A stretch of DNA of 42,873 nucleotides from contig NZ_JAAEAH010000079.1 in assembly GCF_010998615.1 (NCBI RefSeq), forward strand, positions 1 to 42,873, read 5' to 3'. The notes below the pieces were generated by a model. The model was not told the origin of the DNA and did no database searches. It saw nothing but the letters and a program-made list of their open reading frames with translations. Origin of the DNA: Myxococcus sp. CA023. Its GTDB lineage: Bacteria > Myxococcota > Myxococcia > Myxococcales > Myxococcaceae. The position numbers and the translations under genes are program-made. Positions within the stretch are counted from its first letter, which is position 1. Each line of letters opens with the position of its first letter. Below are positions 33,947-42,873 of this stretch, in pieces.

Positions 33947-34753
33947 TCAGGCCGGCGTCACGCGGGCACGCAGGAGCAGGTCCAGGTTCTCCCGCTCCCA
34001 CGCGAGGGCGCGGGCGTAGTCGTGGAACTGCTTCTCGTGCTCCATCAGCTCGGGCGGGTGGATGCAGCGCCGCCCGTCGTCGCCCTTCCGCGTCCGGTAC
34101 ACGTGGTGGAGCATCTCGTGGAAGACAATCCACTCCACGAAGTAGCGGGGCACCACCGGCTGGTCCAACGCCGGGTGGATGCGGATGACCTTCGAATCCG
34201 CGGAGTAGGAGCCCATCTTGATGCTCTTGCGAGGCCCCTTCACCCGCGGCGCCGGGCCGTAGGTGATGGCCGCGTCGATGCGACCCTCGAAGTAGCGCTC
34301 GTTCAGCCGGACGTAGATGCGCTCCAAATCGTGGTGCTGCCCCACGGGCTCCAGCCGGATGCGCTTGCGCATCTGCGCCGGAGACAAGCGCCGGATGTAG
34401 ACGCGGTTGCGCTCGATGAACTTGTCCAGCAGCACGCTGGCGTCCGGGTCACCCTTGCGCACGAAGCTGGCGAGCGCCTGCACCACGTCGTCCGGAGCGA
34501 CCAGGAACATGTGGTGCAGCCGAAGCCGCCACATGGCCCGCTGGCGTTGGAACGTCAGCATGGTGTGCGTGTTGTCGTGAATCTCCAACGCCACCTTCGC
34601 GCGAAGGCGCGTACGCAGCCGGCGTTCGAGCACGCGACGCCAGACCTTCAAGAGCCTGTTGGGCTCGGGGACGAGGGGAACCTGCCGGGCCACCCGGCCG
34701 GCCGTGTAACTCCGCTTCCTGATTACGTTTTTCTGACTCTTCGGGCGCGCCAT
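33947..34753 (-). CDS. SprT-like zinc metalloprotease-fold protein
   Basis: About 268 residues, predicted cytoplasmic. The zinc motif HEMLHH (HExxH, about residues 212-216 from this start) lies in VEWIVFHEMLHHVY, followed by ELMEHEKQFHDYARAL, where the third ligand is expected. The preceding region LERIYVRLNERYFEGRIDAAITYG is the standard SprT/SprT-like N-terminal block. SprT-like proteins include the DNA-protein crosslink protease Spartan, but bacterial members are uncharacterised in most cases. The ORF is open to 34786, but ATG at 34753 has GGAA five bases upstream. A basic N-terminus (PKSQKNVIRKRS) could bind nucleic acid; that is inference. Confidence 0.82.
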   Translation of the reverse strand: MARPKSQKNVIRKRSYTAGRVARQVPLVPEPNRLLKVWRRVLERRLRTRLRAKVALEIHDNTHTMLTFQRQRAMWRLRLHHMFLVAPDDVVQALASFVRKGDPDASVLLDKFIERNRVYIRRLSPAQMRKRIRLEPVGQHHDLERIYVRLNERYFEGRIDAAITYGPAPRVKGPRKSIKMGSYSADSKVIRIHPALDQPVVPRYFVEWIVFHEMLHHVYRTRKGDDGRRCIHPPELMEHEKQFHDYARALAWERENLDLLLRARVTPA

Positions 34754-34912
34754 AAGGGTTCCGGATTCTACGGACCCGTCTGACATGTGTAAACGCGCTC
34801 GGGGAGGCGAAAACCCTGGAATTCCAACGACTTAAGGCCACTCAAGCCCACCAGGGCCCACTTGTCCGCCGCTGGGGCAGGATGCCGCATACCCTTCAAA
34901 CGCCCGATGTCA

Positions 34913-37366
<2,454 letters not shown>

Positions 37367-37493
37367 GAAGAAAGGCCGTCTGTCAGAAGGTGAATGGACT
37401 GGACTTTTCCGGAGCTTACCCACAATCACCGGCTCCTGGGAGCCAGGGACCCGCTTCGGTGGGTTCCGGACACCCACCCCGCCTTCCGGGCCC

Positions 37494-37532
37494 AAAAAGA
37501 AGCCGCCCCTCCCCGGATGGGCGAGGGGCGGC
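37494..37532 (-). terminator. Intrinsic terminator of the lipoprotein gene
   Basis: Read on the minus strand, GCCGCCCCTC (37532-37523) pairs with GAGGGGCGGC (37511-37502), followed by CTTCTTTTTGG. This is a stable stem followed by a U tract, the clearest Rho-independent terminator in the window. It separates the lipoprotein gene from the kinase gene. Confidence 0.88.
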
Positions 37533-37571
37533 CGAATCAACCGACGAGGGACACACCCTCGTCGCGGGCCC

Positions 37572-38669
37572 TTACTCCGTCTGGGCGCCGGGGGCGGCCG
37601 GACGAAGCGTCTCGGGCTCGGTGACCACACCCTGCAGGTCGTCACACCCCTCGGGGTAGAGCACCGTCGTCCACGTGTTCGTCGTGCCGGGGATCACGCC
37701 CGCGTCATTGAAGCAGCTGAACGTGCTGGTGCCACCGTCCATGCAGGGCGCGTGGGTGAAGGTGTCCCACACGCCGCGGATGCCATCCGGGAAGGTCACG
37801 GAGCCACCGTCGTTCACCATGACGCGGTAGTCGCAGCGCGGCGTGCCACCATCGGTCGTCGTACCGAAGGTGGTGAGGTTGTTCACGAGCACGCCGCCGG
37901 AGACCTCGAAGCCGAAGTGCATGTCGTCTTCGCCACCATCGGGAGTGGCGAGCCGCTTCATGGCCATGGGATTGGCGTCAGTCAGAGTCAGCGGCCCCTG
38001 GATGTGGACACGAGCGCCCAGGTGCTCCAGGTTGGGCCGGCCGTCGCCACCATCCGCGTTACCGAAGCCGTTGTCGATGCTGACCGCGATGTCGTTGGGC
38101 GGTGTCATCGTGCCCGTCTTGGTGATGACCATCGGGGTGGCTTCGCTTGCGCCGCGGAAGTCGAAGTTATTCTTCAGGACCTTGCGGTAGCCCTCGCGGT
38201 CCCGGAAGCGGCTGTTGTTCTGGACGTAGCCCTGGATGGTCACGATGTCGCCCTTCGCAGGCACGTACGTGGTCGGCGGATCCGTCCGGTACTTCTGGAC
38301 GAAGATGCCGTCCTGAGCGTTGTTCGGATCAGCCACCCAGAAGTCCGCCGAAACGCCCGTGTCCTTCGAAGAGACGTAGACCACCGTCGTGACGACGACG
38401 CCCTCCAGGATGATCTGAGGACGGTCGCCCAGAAGGCGCGCCTCGCGGATGGTCACCGTCTGAATGCCCGCGTCACCCGTGCCCGCGTCACCCGTACCCG
38501 CGTCCCCCGTGCCCGCGTCGCCGGTCCCAGAGTCCGGGCTACAGGTGCCGAGGCAGCCAGCGTCCGGCAGCGGATCCGTATCGTCGTCACGGCCAGAACA
38601 GCCAGCCATGGATGCCATCGTCGCCGCGGTCACCAGCGCCGCCGCGCCTAGCGTCTTGCGCAGTTGCAT
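37572..38669 (-). CDS. Lipoprotein with DAGTG repeats and OB-like domain
   Basis: 365-residue predicted lipoprotein. Signal peptide and lipobox MAGC (Cys24) are clear. A low-complexity linker follows with four copies of GTGDA, then a folded part with several beta blocks (TVTIREARLLG, IILEGVVVTTVVYVSS, FWVADPNNAQDGIFVQKY, PAKGDIVTIQGYVQ). This series resembles OB-fold lipoproteins of myxobacteria; I cannot name a function. The frame starts at 38684, but GGAG lies 9 nt ahead of the ATG at 38669, which I prefer. Outer-membrane attachment is likely. It ends before an intrinsic terminator and seems monocistronic. Confidence 0.83.
   Translation of the reverse strand: MQLRKTLGAAALVTAATMASMAGCSGRDDDTDPLPDAGCLGTCSPDSGTGDAGTGDAGTGDAGTGDAGIQTVTIREARLLGDRPQIILEGVVVTTVVYVSSKDTGVSADFWVADPNNAQDGIFVQKYRTDPPTTYVPAKGDIVTIQGYVQNNSRFRDREGYRKVLKNNFDFRGASEATPMVITKTGTMTPPNDIAVSIDNGFGNADGGDGRPNLEHLGARVHIQGPLTLTDANPMAMKRLATPDGGEDDMHFGFEVSGGVLVNNLTTFGTTTDGGTPRCDYRVMVNDGGSVTFPDGIRGVWDTFTHAPCMDGGTSTFSCFNDAGVIPGTTNTWTTVLYPEGCDDLQGVVTEPETLRPAAPGAQTE
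38467..38526. repeat. 15-bp tandem repeat, four units
   Basis: Four adjacent copies of a 15-bp unit (CCCGCGTCACCCGTG and close variants) lie in frame within the lipoprotein gene and encode GTGDA repeats after the lipidated cysteine. In-frame copy-number change would alter linker length without breaking the gene. Confidence 0.9.
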
Positions 38670-38684
38670 TTCGAGAATCTCCAT

Positions 38685-38886
38685 TCGTTACGGCGCCGCG
38701 GTTCGTGAACACCGACGCCTGTCGGCCAGGGGTTGGCGCCTTATACCGGTGCCTCGAGGGGGGCGGCAAGGAAGCCTCCTTGTCGGAGGTGTCAGTCTGG
38801 TGAAATCGCGACCCTTCCTGTTGCGCCGAGTGAACGATTCCTGCGACCGCTTGTCTGTCGTGAAATCCAGACTGCCGTGACGCACC
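38685..38886. promoter_or_regulatory. Upstream region of the lipoprotein gene
   Basis: This 200-bp gap precedes the lipoprotein gene. It holds a small CAAGGA/TCCTTG stem-loop (38767-38782) and two copies of GTGAAATC (near 38800 and 38860). No promoter can be called confidently. Confidence 0.35.
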
Positions 38887-39183
38887 GTGCGTGTTCGCGA
38901 GCCAGCGCGTGGCGCTTACGTCAGCGATCATCGCGGGCTGAGGGTCCATGCAGCCGGATTCCCGTCCGGCGATGGGAACACCACCGCCAGACGCGTGCAC
39001 GTCAGGGCGTGGACCGGCGACGCCTGGCTGCCGCTTGGCCCTGCGCCCAGTGCGATTCCGGGGTCCAACGGCGCCGCCACGGTGTCGCTCCAGTTGGATA
39101 CGGACGGCACCCCCTGGGTGGCATGGGACGCCAGCCCTGGCGGCGCCCCTGCACGAATCTTCGTCTACCGCTTCAACCGCTAG
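38887..39183 (+). pseudogene. Probable C-terminal remnant of a larger repeat protein
   Basis: A 98-codon open frame. The residues VHVRAWTGDAWLPLGPAPSA and VSLQLDTDGTPWVAWDASPG match the pattern of beta-propeller-like repeat proteins common in myxobacteria, in which units read '...V.RW.G.AW..LG..L...P.......S.A.D..G.P.VAW...'. Only about one and a half units remain, and the ending FVYRFNR* looks like a normal C-terminus. The N-terminal ~20 residues are unrelated and no signal peptide or start with a Shine-Dalgarno is seen. I judge it the leftover 3' end of a deleted gene; a genuine short gene is less likely. Confidence 0.5.
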
Positions 39184-39217
39184 CCAGCCCCACGCCGCCA
39201 GTCGCTACACTGGAGGC

Positions 39218-40039
39218 ATGGCATCCTCTCCCCTCCCCTTCCTCCGCGGCCTGCGGCCCACGCTGCACATCGCCCACCGTGGAGGCGCGGCCGTGGCGCC
39301 GGAGAACACGCTGGCGGCATTCCGGCAGGCCGTGGAGCGCTATCGCACGGACATGCTGGAGCTCGACCTCCACCTCACCCGGGACGGGGAGCTCGTCGTT
39401 GCCCATGACGCCACGCTGGAGCGCTGCACGGACGGCACGGGCCCTCTGGCTGCGCTCACGCTGGCCGAACTCCAGCGGCTGGACGCGGGCTTCCACTTCA
39501 CGCCCGATGAAGGCCGCACCTTCCCGTTCCGGGGCCAGGGCGTGCGCATCCCCAGCTTCCGCGAACTGCTGCGCGCCTTCCCCAACCTGCGCCTCAACGT
39601 GGAGCTCAAGCCGGATGTCCCCGGCATCGAGGACACCTTCGCCCAGGTGATTCAGGAGGAAGGCGCCCTGGAGCGGGTGTGCATGGGCAGCGAACTGGAC
39701 ACCGTGGCCGAGCGGCTGGCGGAGCGTCTCCCTTCCGCCTGCCACTTCTATCCCCGCGATGCACTCGCGGCCTTCGTCATCGCCCTGCGTGGCGGGGACA
39801 CACCGCCGGAGGACCCGCGCTACACCGTGCTCGACATGCCGCTCTACTTCGGTGAGGTCCGGCTGGTGGACACGGACTTCCTCCAGCAGTGCGCGGCCCG
39901 GGGCAAGTGGGTCAACGTCTGGACGGTGGATGACCCGGAGGAGATGCAACAGCTCCTGGCGGAAGGCGTCGGCGGCATCATGACCGACCGGCCGGACGTC
40001 CTGAGGCAGATCATGGACGCCCCCTCGAAGCCGGGATAA
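39218..40039 (+). CDS. Glycerophosphodiester phosphodiesterase
   Basis: About 273 residues, a usual GDPD length. It hydrolyses glycerophosphodiesters to glycerol-3-phosphate and an alcohol, in phospholipid turnover. GDPD motifs: IAHRGG (catalytic His), APENTLAAF, ELDLHLTRDGELVVAHD (metal-binding Glu/Asp and second His) and LNVELKPD; the C-terminal VNVWTVDDPEEMQQLLAEGVGGIMTDRPDVL is typical. No signal peptide, so predicted cytoplasmic. GGAGG sits only one base from the ATG at 39218, closer than usual, so the exact start is slightly uncertain. It is followed by the kinase gene after 11 bp, suggesting an operon. Confidence 0.93.
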   Translation: MASSPLPFLRGLRPTLHIAHRGGAAVAPENTLAAFRQAVERYRTDMLELDLHLTRDGELVVAHDATLERCTDGTGPLAALTLAELQRLDAGFHFTPDEGRTFPFRGQGVRIPSFRELLRAFPNLRLNVELKPDVPGIEDTFAQVIQEEGALERVCMGSELDTVAERLAERLPSACHFYPRDALAAFVIALRGGDTPPEDPRYTVLDMPLYFGEVRLVDTDFLQQCAARGKWVNVWTVDDPEEMQQLLAEGVGGIMTDRPDVLRQIMDAPSKPG

Positions 40040-40050
40040 GCCCCGGATTC

Positions 40051-40788
40051 ATGCCTCGCACCACCGCTCGCACGCGCTCGAAGCCCGTCCAGGCCGCCCC
40101 CGCCCAGGAAGAGGCCCCCGCGGCCACCCCGCGTTCCCGCAACACGATGCGCGTCAAGGTGCCCAAGGCGCGGCGCTTCGTGGCGCTGGCGGGCAACATC
40201 GGCGCGGGCAAGACGACGGCGGCGAAGATGATCAGCCAGGCCTTCGGCTACGAACTGTTCGACGAGCCCGTCATCGACAACCGCTTCCTGCGTGACTACT
40301 ACGCGGACATGACGCGGTGGTCCTTCACGCTCCAGCTCGAGTTCCTCATCCGGCGCGTCGAACACCACGAGCTCATCCATTCATACCGCCGCAGCTGCGT
40401 GCAGGACCGCACCCTGTACGAGGACCCGGAAATCTTCGCCAAGTACCTCCACGGCCTGGGGCACCTGACGAACGCGGAGCTGGACCTGTACTACGAGTAC
40501 TTCCAGCGGCTATCGCGCCACATCATCCGGCCCGACAAGGTCATCTGCTTCGAGGTCGGCAGCGTGGAGGTGCTCCTCCAGCGCATCCGCACCCGGGGAC
40601 GCGAGGAGGAGAAGGGCATCCGCCACCAGTTCCTTCGGGGCCTCAACGGCTACTACGCCAGCTTCCCCCTCGTGCTGCAGGAGAAGTACGGCGTGGACTG
40701 CCTCACCATGGACGTGTCGAAGCAGGACATCCGGCGAGGCCGGGGACGCGAGGAGTTCCTCGACCGCGTCTCCACCTTCCTGGCCTGA
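40051..40788 (+). CDS. Deoxynucleoside kinase
   Basis: 245-residue member of the dNK/dGK-type family, which phosphorylates deoxynucleosides in the salvage pathway. It has the P-loop LAGNIGAGKTTAAKM (residues 46-60), LFDEPV (catalytic Glu), and SCVQDRTLYEDPEIFAKYLH, the DRT-like segment that places a catalytic Arg and the nucleoside site. The lid region is RIRTRGREEEKGI. The first ~40 residues are a basic, Pro/Ala-rich extension not usual for the family; a shorter start at Met33 (MRVKVPKARRF) is possible. Base specificity cannot be assigned. Confidence 0.9.
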   Translation: MPRTTARTRSKPVQAAPAQEEAPAATPRSRNTMRVKVPKARRFVALAGNIGAGKTTAAKMISQAFGYELFDEPVIDNRFLRDYYADMTRWSFTLQLEFLIRRVEHHELIHSYRRSCVQDRTLYEDPEIFAKYLHGLGHLTNAELDLYYEYFQRLSRHIIRPDKVICFEVGSVEVLLQRIRTRGREEEKGIRHQFLRGLNGYYASFPLVLQEKYGVDCLTMDVSKQDIRRGRGREEFLDRVSTFLA

Positions 40789-40913
40789 GCGCCGCGCCCG
40801 CGCCTGTCACCTGCGCGGACATTGTCTGGCCCATCGCGTTAGAGCTTGGGATATCCACCGGATGAACCGGCGCGGCCCGGCCGCAGGCTCCGTCCGACAA
40901 CCCAAGGTGCGAG

Positions 40914-41432
40914 ATGACCGACCTGAGCGCGAAGAATCCGAAGGACACGGAGGTGGTGATGACCCAGCTCATCCTGCCTCCGGACGCCAACAACCTGGAT
41001 GCTGCCTTCGGCGGCAAGGTGATGCAGTGGATTGACATCTGCGGGGCCGTGGCCGCGCAGCGCCACTGCCGGCAGGTCGTGGTGACGGCCTCCATGGATG
41101 ATTTGCACTTCCACGCCCCCATCAAGGTGGGCTGGGTCGCGCTGCTGCACGGCCGGGTGCTGGCCGCCTTCCGCACCTCCATGGAGGTGGGCGTCACCGT
41201 GCACGCGGAGAACCCGCTCACCGGCGAGCGTCACCTCACCACCAGCGCGCTGCTGACCTTCGTGGCCATCGACAAGGACGGCCAGCGCGTGCCGGTGCCT
41301 CCCCTGCTGATGGAGACGGATGCGGACCGCATGGCCTTCCAGGAGGCCCAGACACGCCGGACGCTGCGTCTGGCCCGGCAGAAGGAGAACCAGTCCTGGT
41401 TGAAGGTGATGACGCCCATCGCGGGTGCCTGA
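40914..41432 (+). CDS. Acyl-CoA thioesterase, hotdog fold
   Basis: 172 residues, matching YciA/ACOT-type single-hotdog thioesterases that hydrolyse acyl-CoA. The typical beginning TQLILPPDANNLDAAFGGKVMQWIDICGAVAAQRHC (with Asn-27 region and the Asp of the active site in WID) and the strand VVTASMDDLHFHAPIKVGW are visible; the tail ends with a hydrophilic helix. AAGG lies six bases before the ATG. Chain-length preference is unknown. Confidence 0.91.
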   Translation: MTDLSAKNPKDTEVVMTQLILPPDANNLDAAFGGKVMQWIDICGAVAAQRHCRQVVVTASMDDLHFHAPIKVGWVALLHGRVLAAFRTSMEVGVTVHAENPLTGERHLTTSALLTFVAIDKDGQRVPVPPLLMETDADRMAFQEAQTRRTLRLARQKENQSWLKVMTPIAGA

Positions 41433-41438
41433 CGCACG

Positions 41439-41473
41439 AAGGCCGGGCGAGGCATCCGCCTCGACCCGGCCTT
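41439..41473. terminator. Bidirectional terminator, thioesterase / Fe-S carrier
   Basis: AAGGCCGGG (41439-41447) pairs with CCCGGCCTT (41465-41473), with an inner GAGGC/GCCTC stem and a 4-nt loop. It lies between convergent genes and ends in CTT/AAG on either strand. Confidence 0.8.
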
Positions 41474-41510
41474 CCCGCCCGCGTCACGGGCGATACCGCG
41501 GCGGTGCGGC

Positions 41511-41906
41511 TCAGGTCGTGAACGACGTGCCGCAGCCGCAGGAGGACTTCGCGTTCGGGTTGTTGAACTTGAAGCCCGCACCGGTAATGGCGGAGACGTA
41601 GTCAATCTCCGTGCCCCCGAGGTACTGGCTGCTCATCGGGTCGGAGGCGATCTTCACGCCGTCCTGCTCCCAGACGATGTCACCGGCCTTGGACTCCTTG
41701 ACGAGGTTCAAGTCATAGCCCAGGCCGCTGCAGCCAGCGGGCACCACGCGGATGGAAAAGAAGTAGCCCTCGAAGCCTTGGGCATTGATGACGCTCTTCA
41801 CCTGCTGGATGGCTGCGTCCGTCAGGCGCACGGCCACCGGAGTGGCCTGGGAAGCCGGCGAGGCGGCGGGGGCGGCGGAAGTCGTGGGGGTGCTGTCCAT
41901 GTCCAT
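41511..41906 (-). CDS. A-type iron-sulfur carrier protein (IscA/ErpA family)
   Basis: 131 residues; inserts Fe-S clusters into apo-proteins. The three conserved cysteines are Cys59 in GCSGLGYDL, and Cys123 and Cys125 in SSCGCGTSF. The block IRVVPAGCSGLGYDL and ITGAGFKFNNPNAKSSCGCG are family hallmarks. The first ~22 residues are an extra Ala/Ser/Thr/Pro-rich stretch. Two ATGs are near: GGAG lies 2 nt before the first and 8 nt before the second (41900), so the second may be the real start. It is divergent from the rhodanese-ThiF gene. Confidence 0.93.
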   Translation of the reverse strand: MDMDSTPTTSAAPAASPASQATPVAVRLTDAAIQQVKSVINAQGFEGYFFSIRVVPAGCSGLGYDLNLVKESKAGDIVWEQDGVKIASDPMSSQYLGGTEIDYVSAITGAGFKFNNPNAKSSCGCGTSFTT

Positions 41907-41981
41907 GTCTCCTCTGGAGGACTTATAACGCCCGGGCCCGGAAAATCCATGGGCCCAGCCCCTGGGTTATATGCATCCGAC

Positions 41982-42873
41982 ATGGCTCGGACCTTCCAGA
42001 CGCTGCTGGCCGGAGTGAAACAGGAGATTCGAGAGGTCTCCGTGGACGACGTGAAGCGGCTGCTGGACGAACGGGCCTCCGTGCGGCTGCTGGACGTCCG
42101 GGAGGCGGACGAATACGCCGGTGGCCGGCTGCCCGGCGCCCTCCATATTCCCAGGGGTTACCTGGAGTTACGCATCGAAAGCCAGGTCCAGCGTGACGAG
42201 GAGCTGGTCGTCTACTGCGCCGGGGGCACCCGCTCCGCCCTGGCCGCCAAGACGCTGAAGGAGCTGGGGTACGAGCGGGTGGCCTCCCTGGCCGGCGGCT
42301 ACAACCGGTGGAGTGACGCCGCCCTGCCGGTGGAGAAGCCCTTCGTCCTCACCGCCGAGCAGAAGGAGCGCTACCGCCGCCACCTGAGCCTCCCTGAGGT
42401 AGGTGAGGCCGGCCAGGCAAAGCTGCTTCAAGCCCGCGTCCTGCTGCTGGGGGCCGGCGGGCTGGGCTCGCCGGCGGCGCTGTACCTCGCGGCCGCGGGC
42501 GTCGGAACGCTGGGCATCGTCGACTCGGATGTGGTCGACCTGAGCAACCTCCAGCGGCAGGTCATCCACACCCGCGAGCGCCAGGGCCAGCCCAAGGTGG
42601 CCAGCGCCCGAGCCGCCATCGAGGCGCTCAATCCGGACGTGAAGGTGGTGGGCTTCGAGGAGCGCCTCACCTCGCACAACGTGTTGACGATTCTGGAGGG
42701 CTTCGACCTGGTGCTGGATGGCGGGGACAACTTCCCCACGAGGTACCTACTCAATGACGCGTGCGTCATGCTCGGCAAGCCCAACGTCCACGGCTCCATC
42801 TTCCGCTTCGAGGGACAGGTGACGTCCTTCGTCCCCGGCCAGGGCCCCTGCTACCGCTGCCTCTACCCCGCCC
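41982..42873 (+). CDS. Rhodanese-ThiF/MoeB-type adenylyltransferase (C-terminus cut by window)
   Basis: 297 residues visible. N-terminal rhodanese domain (about 20-118): LLDVREADEYAGGRLPGALHIP and catalytic Cys79 in VVYCAGGTRSA. C-terminal E1-like domain: LLLGAGGLGSPAALYLAAAGV nucleotide loop, VDLSNLQRQVIHT with the Arg finger, then DNFPTRYLLND, and Cys290/Cys293 in CYRC of the first zinc pair. It should adenylate the C-terminal Gly of a sulfur carrier protein (MoaD, ThiS or similar) and pass sulfur from the rhodanese. The rhodanese comes first here, while eukaryotic MOCS3 has it last. The rest, including the second CxxC, lies beyond the window. Confidence 0.92.
   Translation, partial: MARTFQTLLAGVKQEIREVSVDDVKRLLDERASVRLLDVREADEYAGGRLPGALHIPRGYLELRIESQVQRDEELVVYCAGGTRSALAAKTLKELGYERVASLAGGYNRWSDAALPVEKPFVLTAEQKERYRRHLSLPEVGEAGQAKLLQARVLLLGAGGLGSPAALYLAAAGVGTLGIVDSDVVDLSNLQRQVIHTRERQGQPKVASARAAIEALNPDVKVVGFEERLTSHNVLTILEGFDLVLDGGDNFPTRYLLNDACVMLGKPNVHGSIFRFEGQVTSFVPGQGPCYRCLYPA

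Noticed and set aside
37367..37645. Upstream 93-codon extension of the Ser/Thr kinase frame
   Set aside because: It runs through the intrinsic terminator of the previous gene, is Pro/Arg-rich and lacks similarity to kinase N-termini. The GTG at 37366 starts at the family boundary.

Overview
The window is a GC-rich, densely coded stretch of a bacterial chromosome. Several traits suggest a myxobacterium (Myxococcota, probably Myxococcaceae): the very high GC content, a PknB-like Ser/Thr kinase with a long disordered linker, large multidomain histidine kinases, many lipoproteins with low-complexity linkers after the lipid cysteine, and several genes with no family I recognise. This assignment rests on gene style and content, not on a database match. 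I see no rRNA, tRNA, CRISPR array, insertion sequence or prophage. About 29 protein genes are supported; the first (addA) and last (rhodanese-ThiF) run off the window.

Layout, left to right. 1-6522 (minus) holds the recombination nuclease pair addB-addA, overlapping by ATGA, with a tandem GNAT acetyltransferase upstream (6685-7506). 7593-9430 is a convergent pair: an exported PAP2 phosphatase and a metallophosphoesterase that closely resembles eukaryotic RNA lariat debranching enzyme (DBR1). 9625-11698 is an alkylation-repair pair, an Ada-N/AraC/AlkA fusion followed by an overlapping O6-alkylguanine methyltransferase. 11760-14705 (minus) is a lipoprotein with six ASH-like domains and a VWA domain. 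15159-18059 is uvrA. DNA repair is therefore strongly represented in the first 18 kb.

18414-21414 has two POT-family peptide transporters facing each other across two hairpins. 21573-27681 (minus) is a tightly overlapping three-gene signalling operon: degenerate receiver/PilZ/acetyltransferase-like protein, SAM methyltransferase, and a membrane kinase of HK-REC-HK layout. 28036-30519 carries nadA (NAD synthesis), a zinc-ribbon protein and a zinc-ribbon methyltransferase. It is followed by a small exported cysteine-cluster protein on the opposite strand, a multipass membrane protein and an unrecognised 401-residue protein. 33947-37366 (minus) has a SprT-like metalloprotease and a transmembrane Ser/Thr kinase. 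37572-38669 (minus) is a lipoprotein with a 15-bp tandem repeat and its own intrinsic terminator.

38887-39183 looks like the stranded C-terminal end of a larger repeat protein. The right end carries a glycerophosphodiester phosphodiesterase, a deoxynucleoside kinase, a hotdog thioesterase, an A-type Fe-S carrier and an N-terminal rhodanese fused to a ThiF/MoeB-type E1 enzyme.

The most striking item is the DBR1-like protein (8498-9430). Myxobacteria are the classic source of msDNA, which contains a 2',5' RNA-DNA branch, so a bacterial debranching enzyme would be a meaningful find. The three-gene PilZ/methyltransferase/kinase operon and the exported metallothionein-like protein are the next most interesting.
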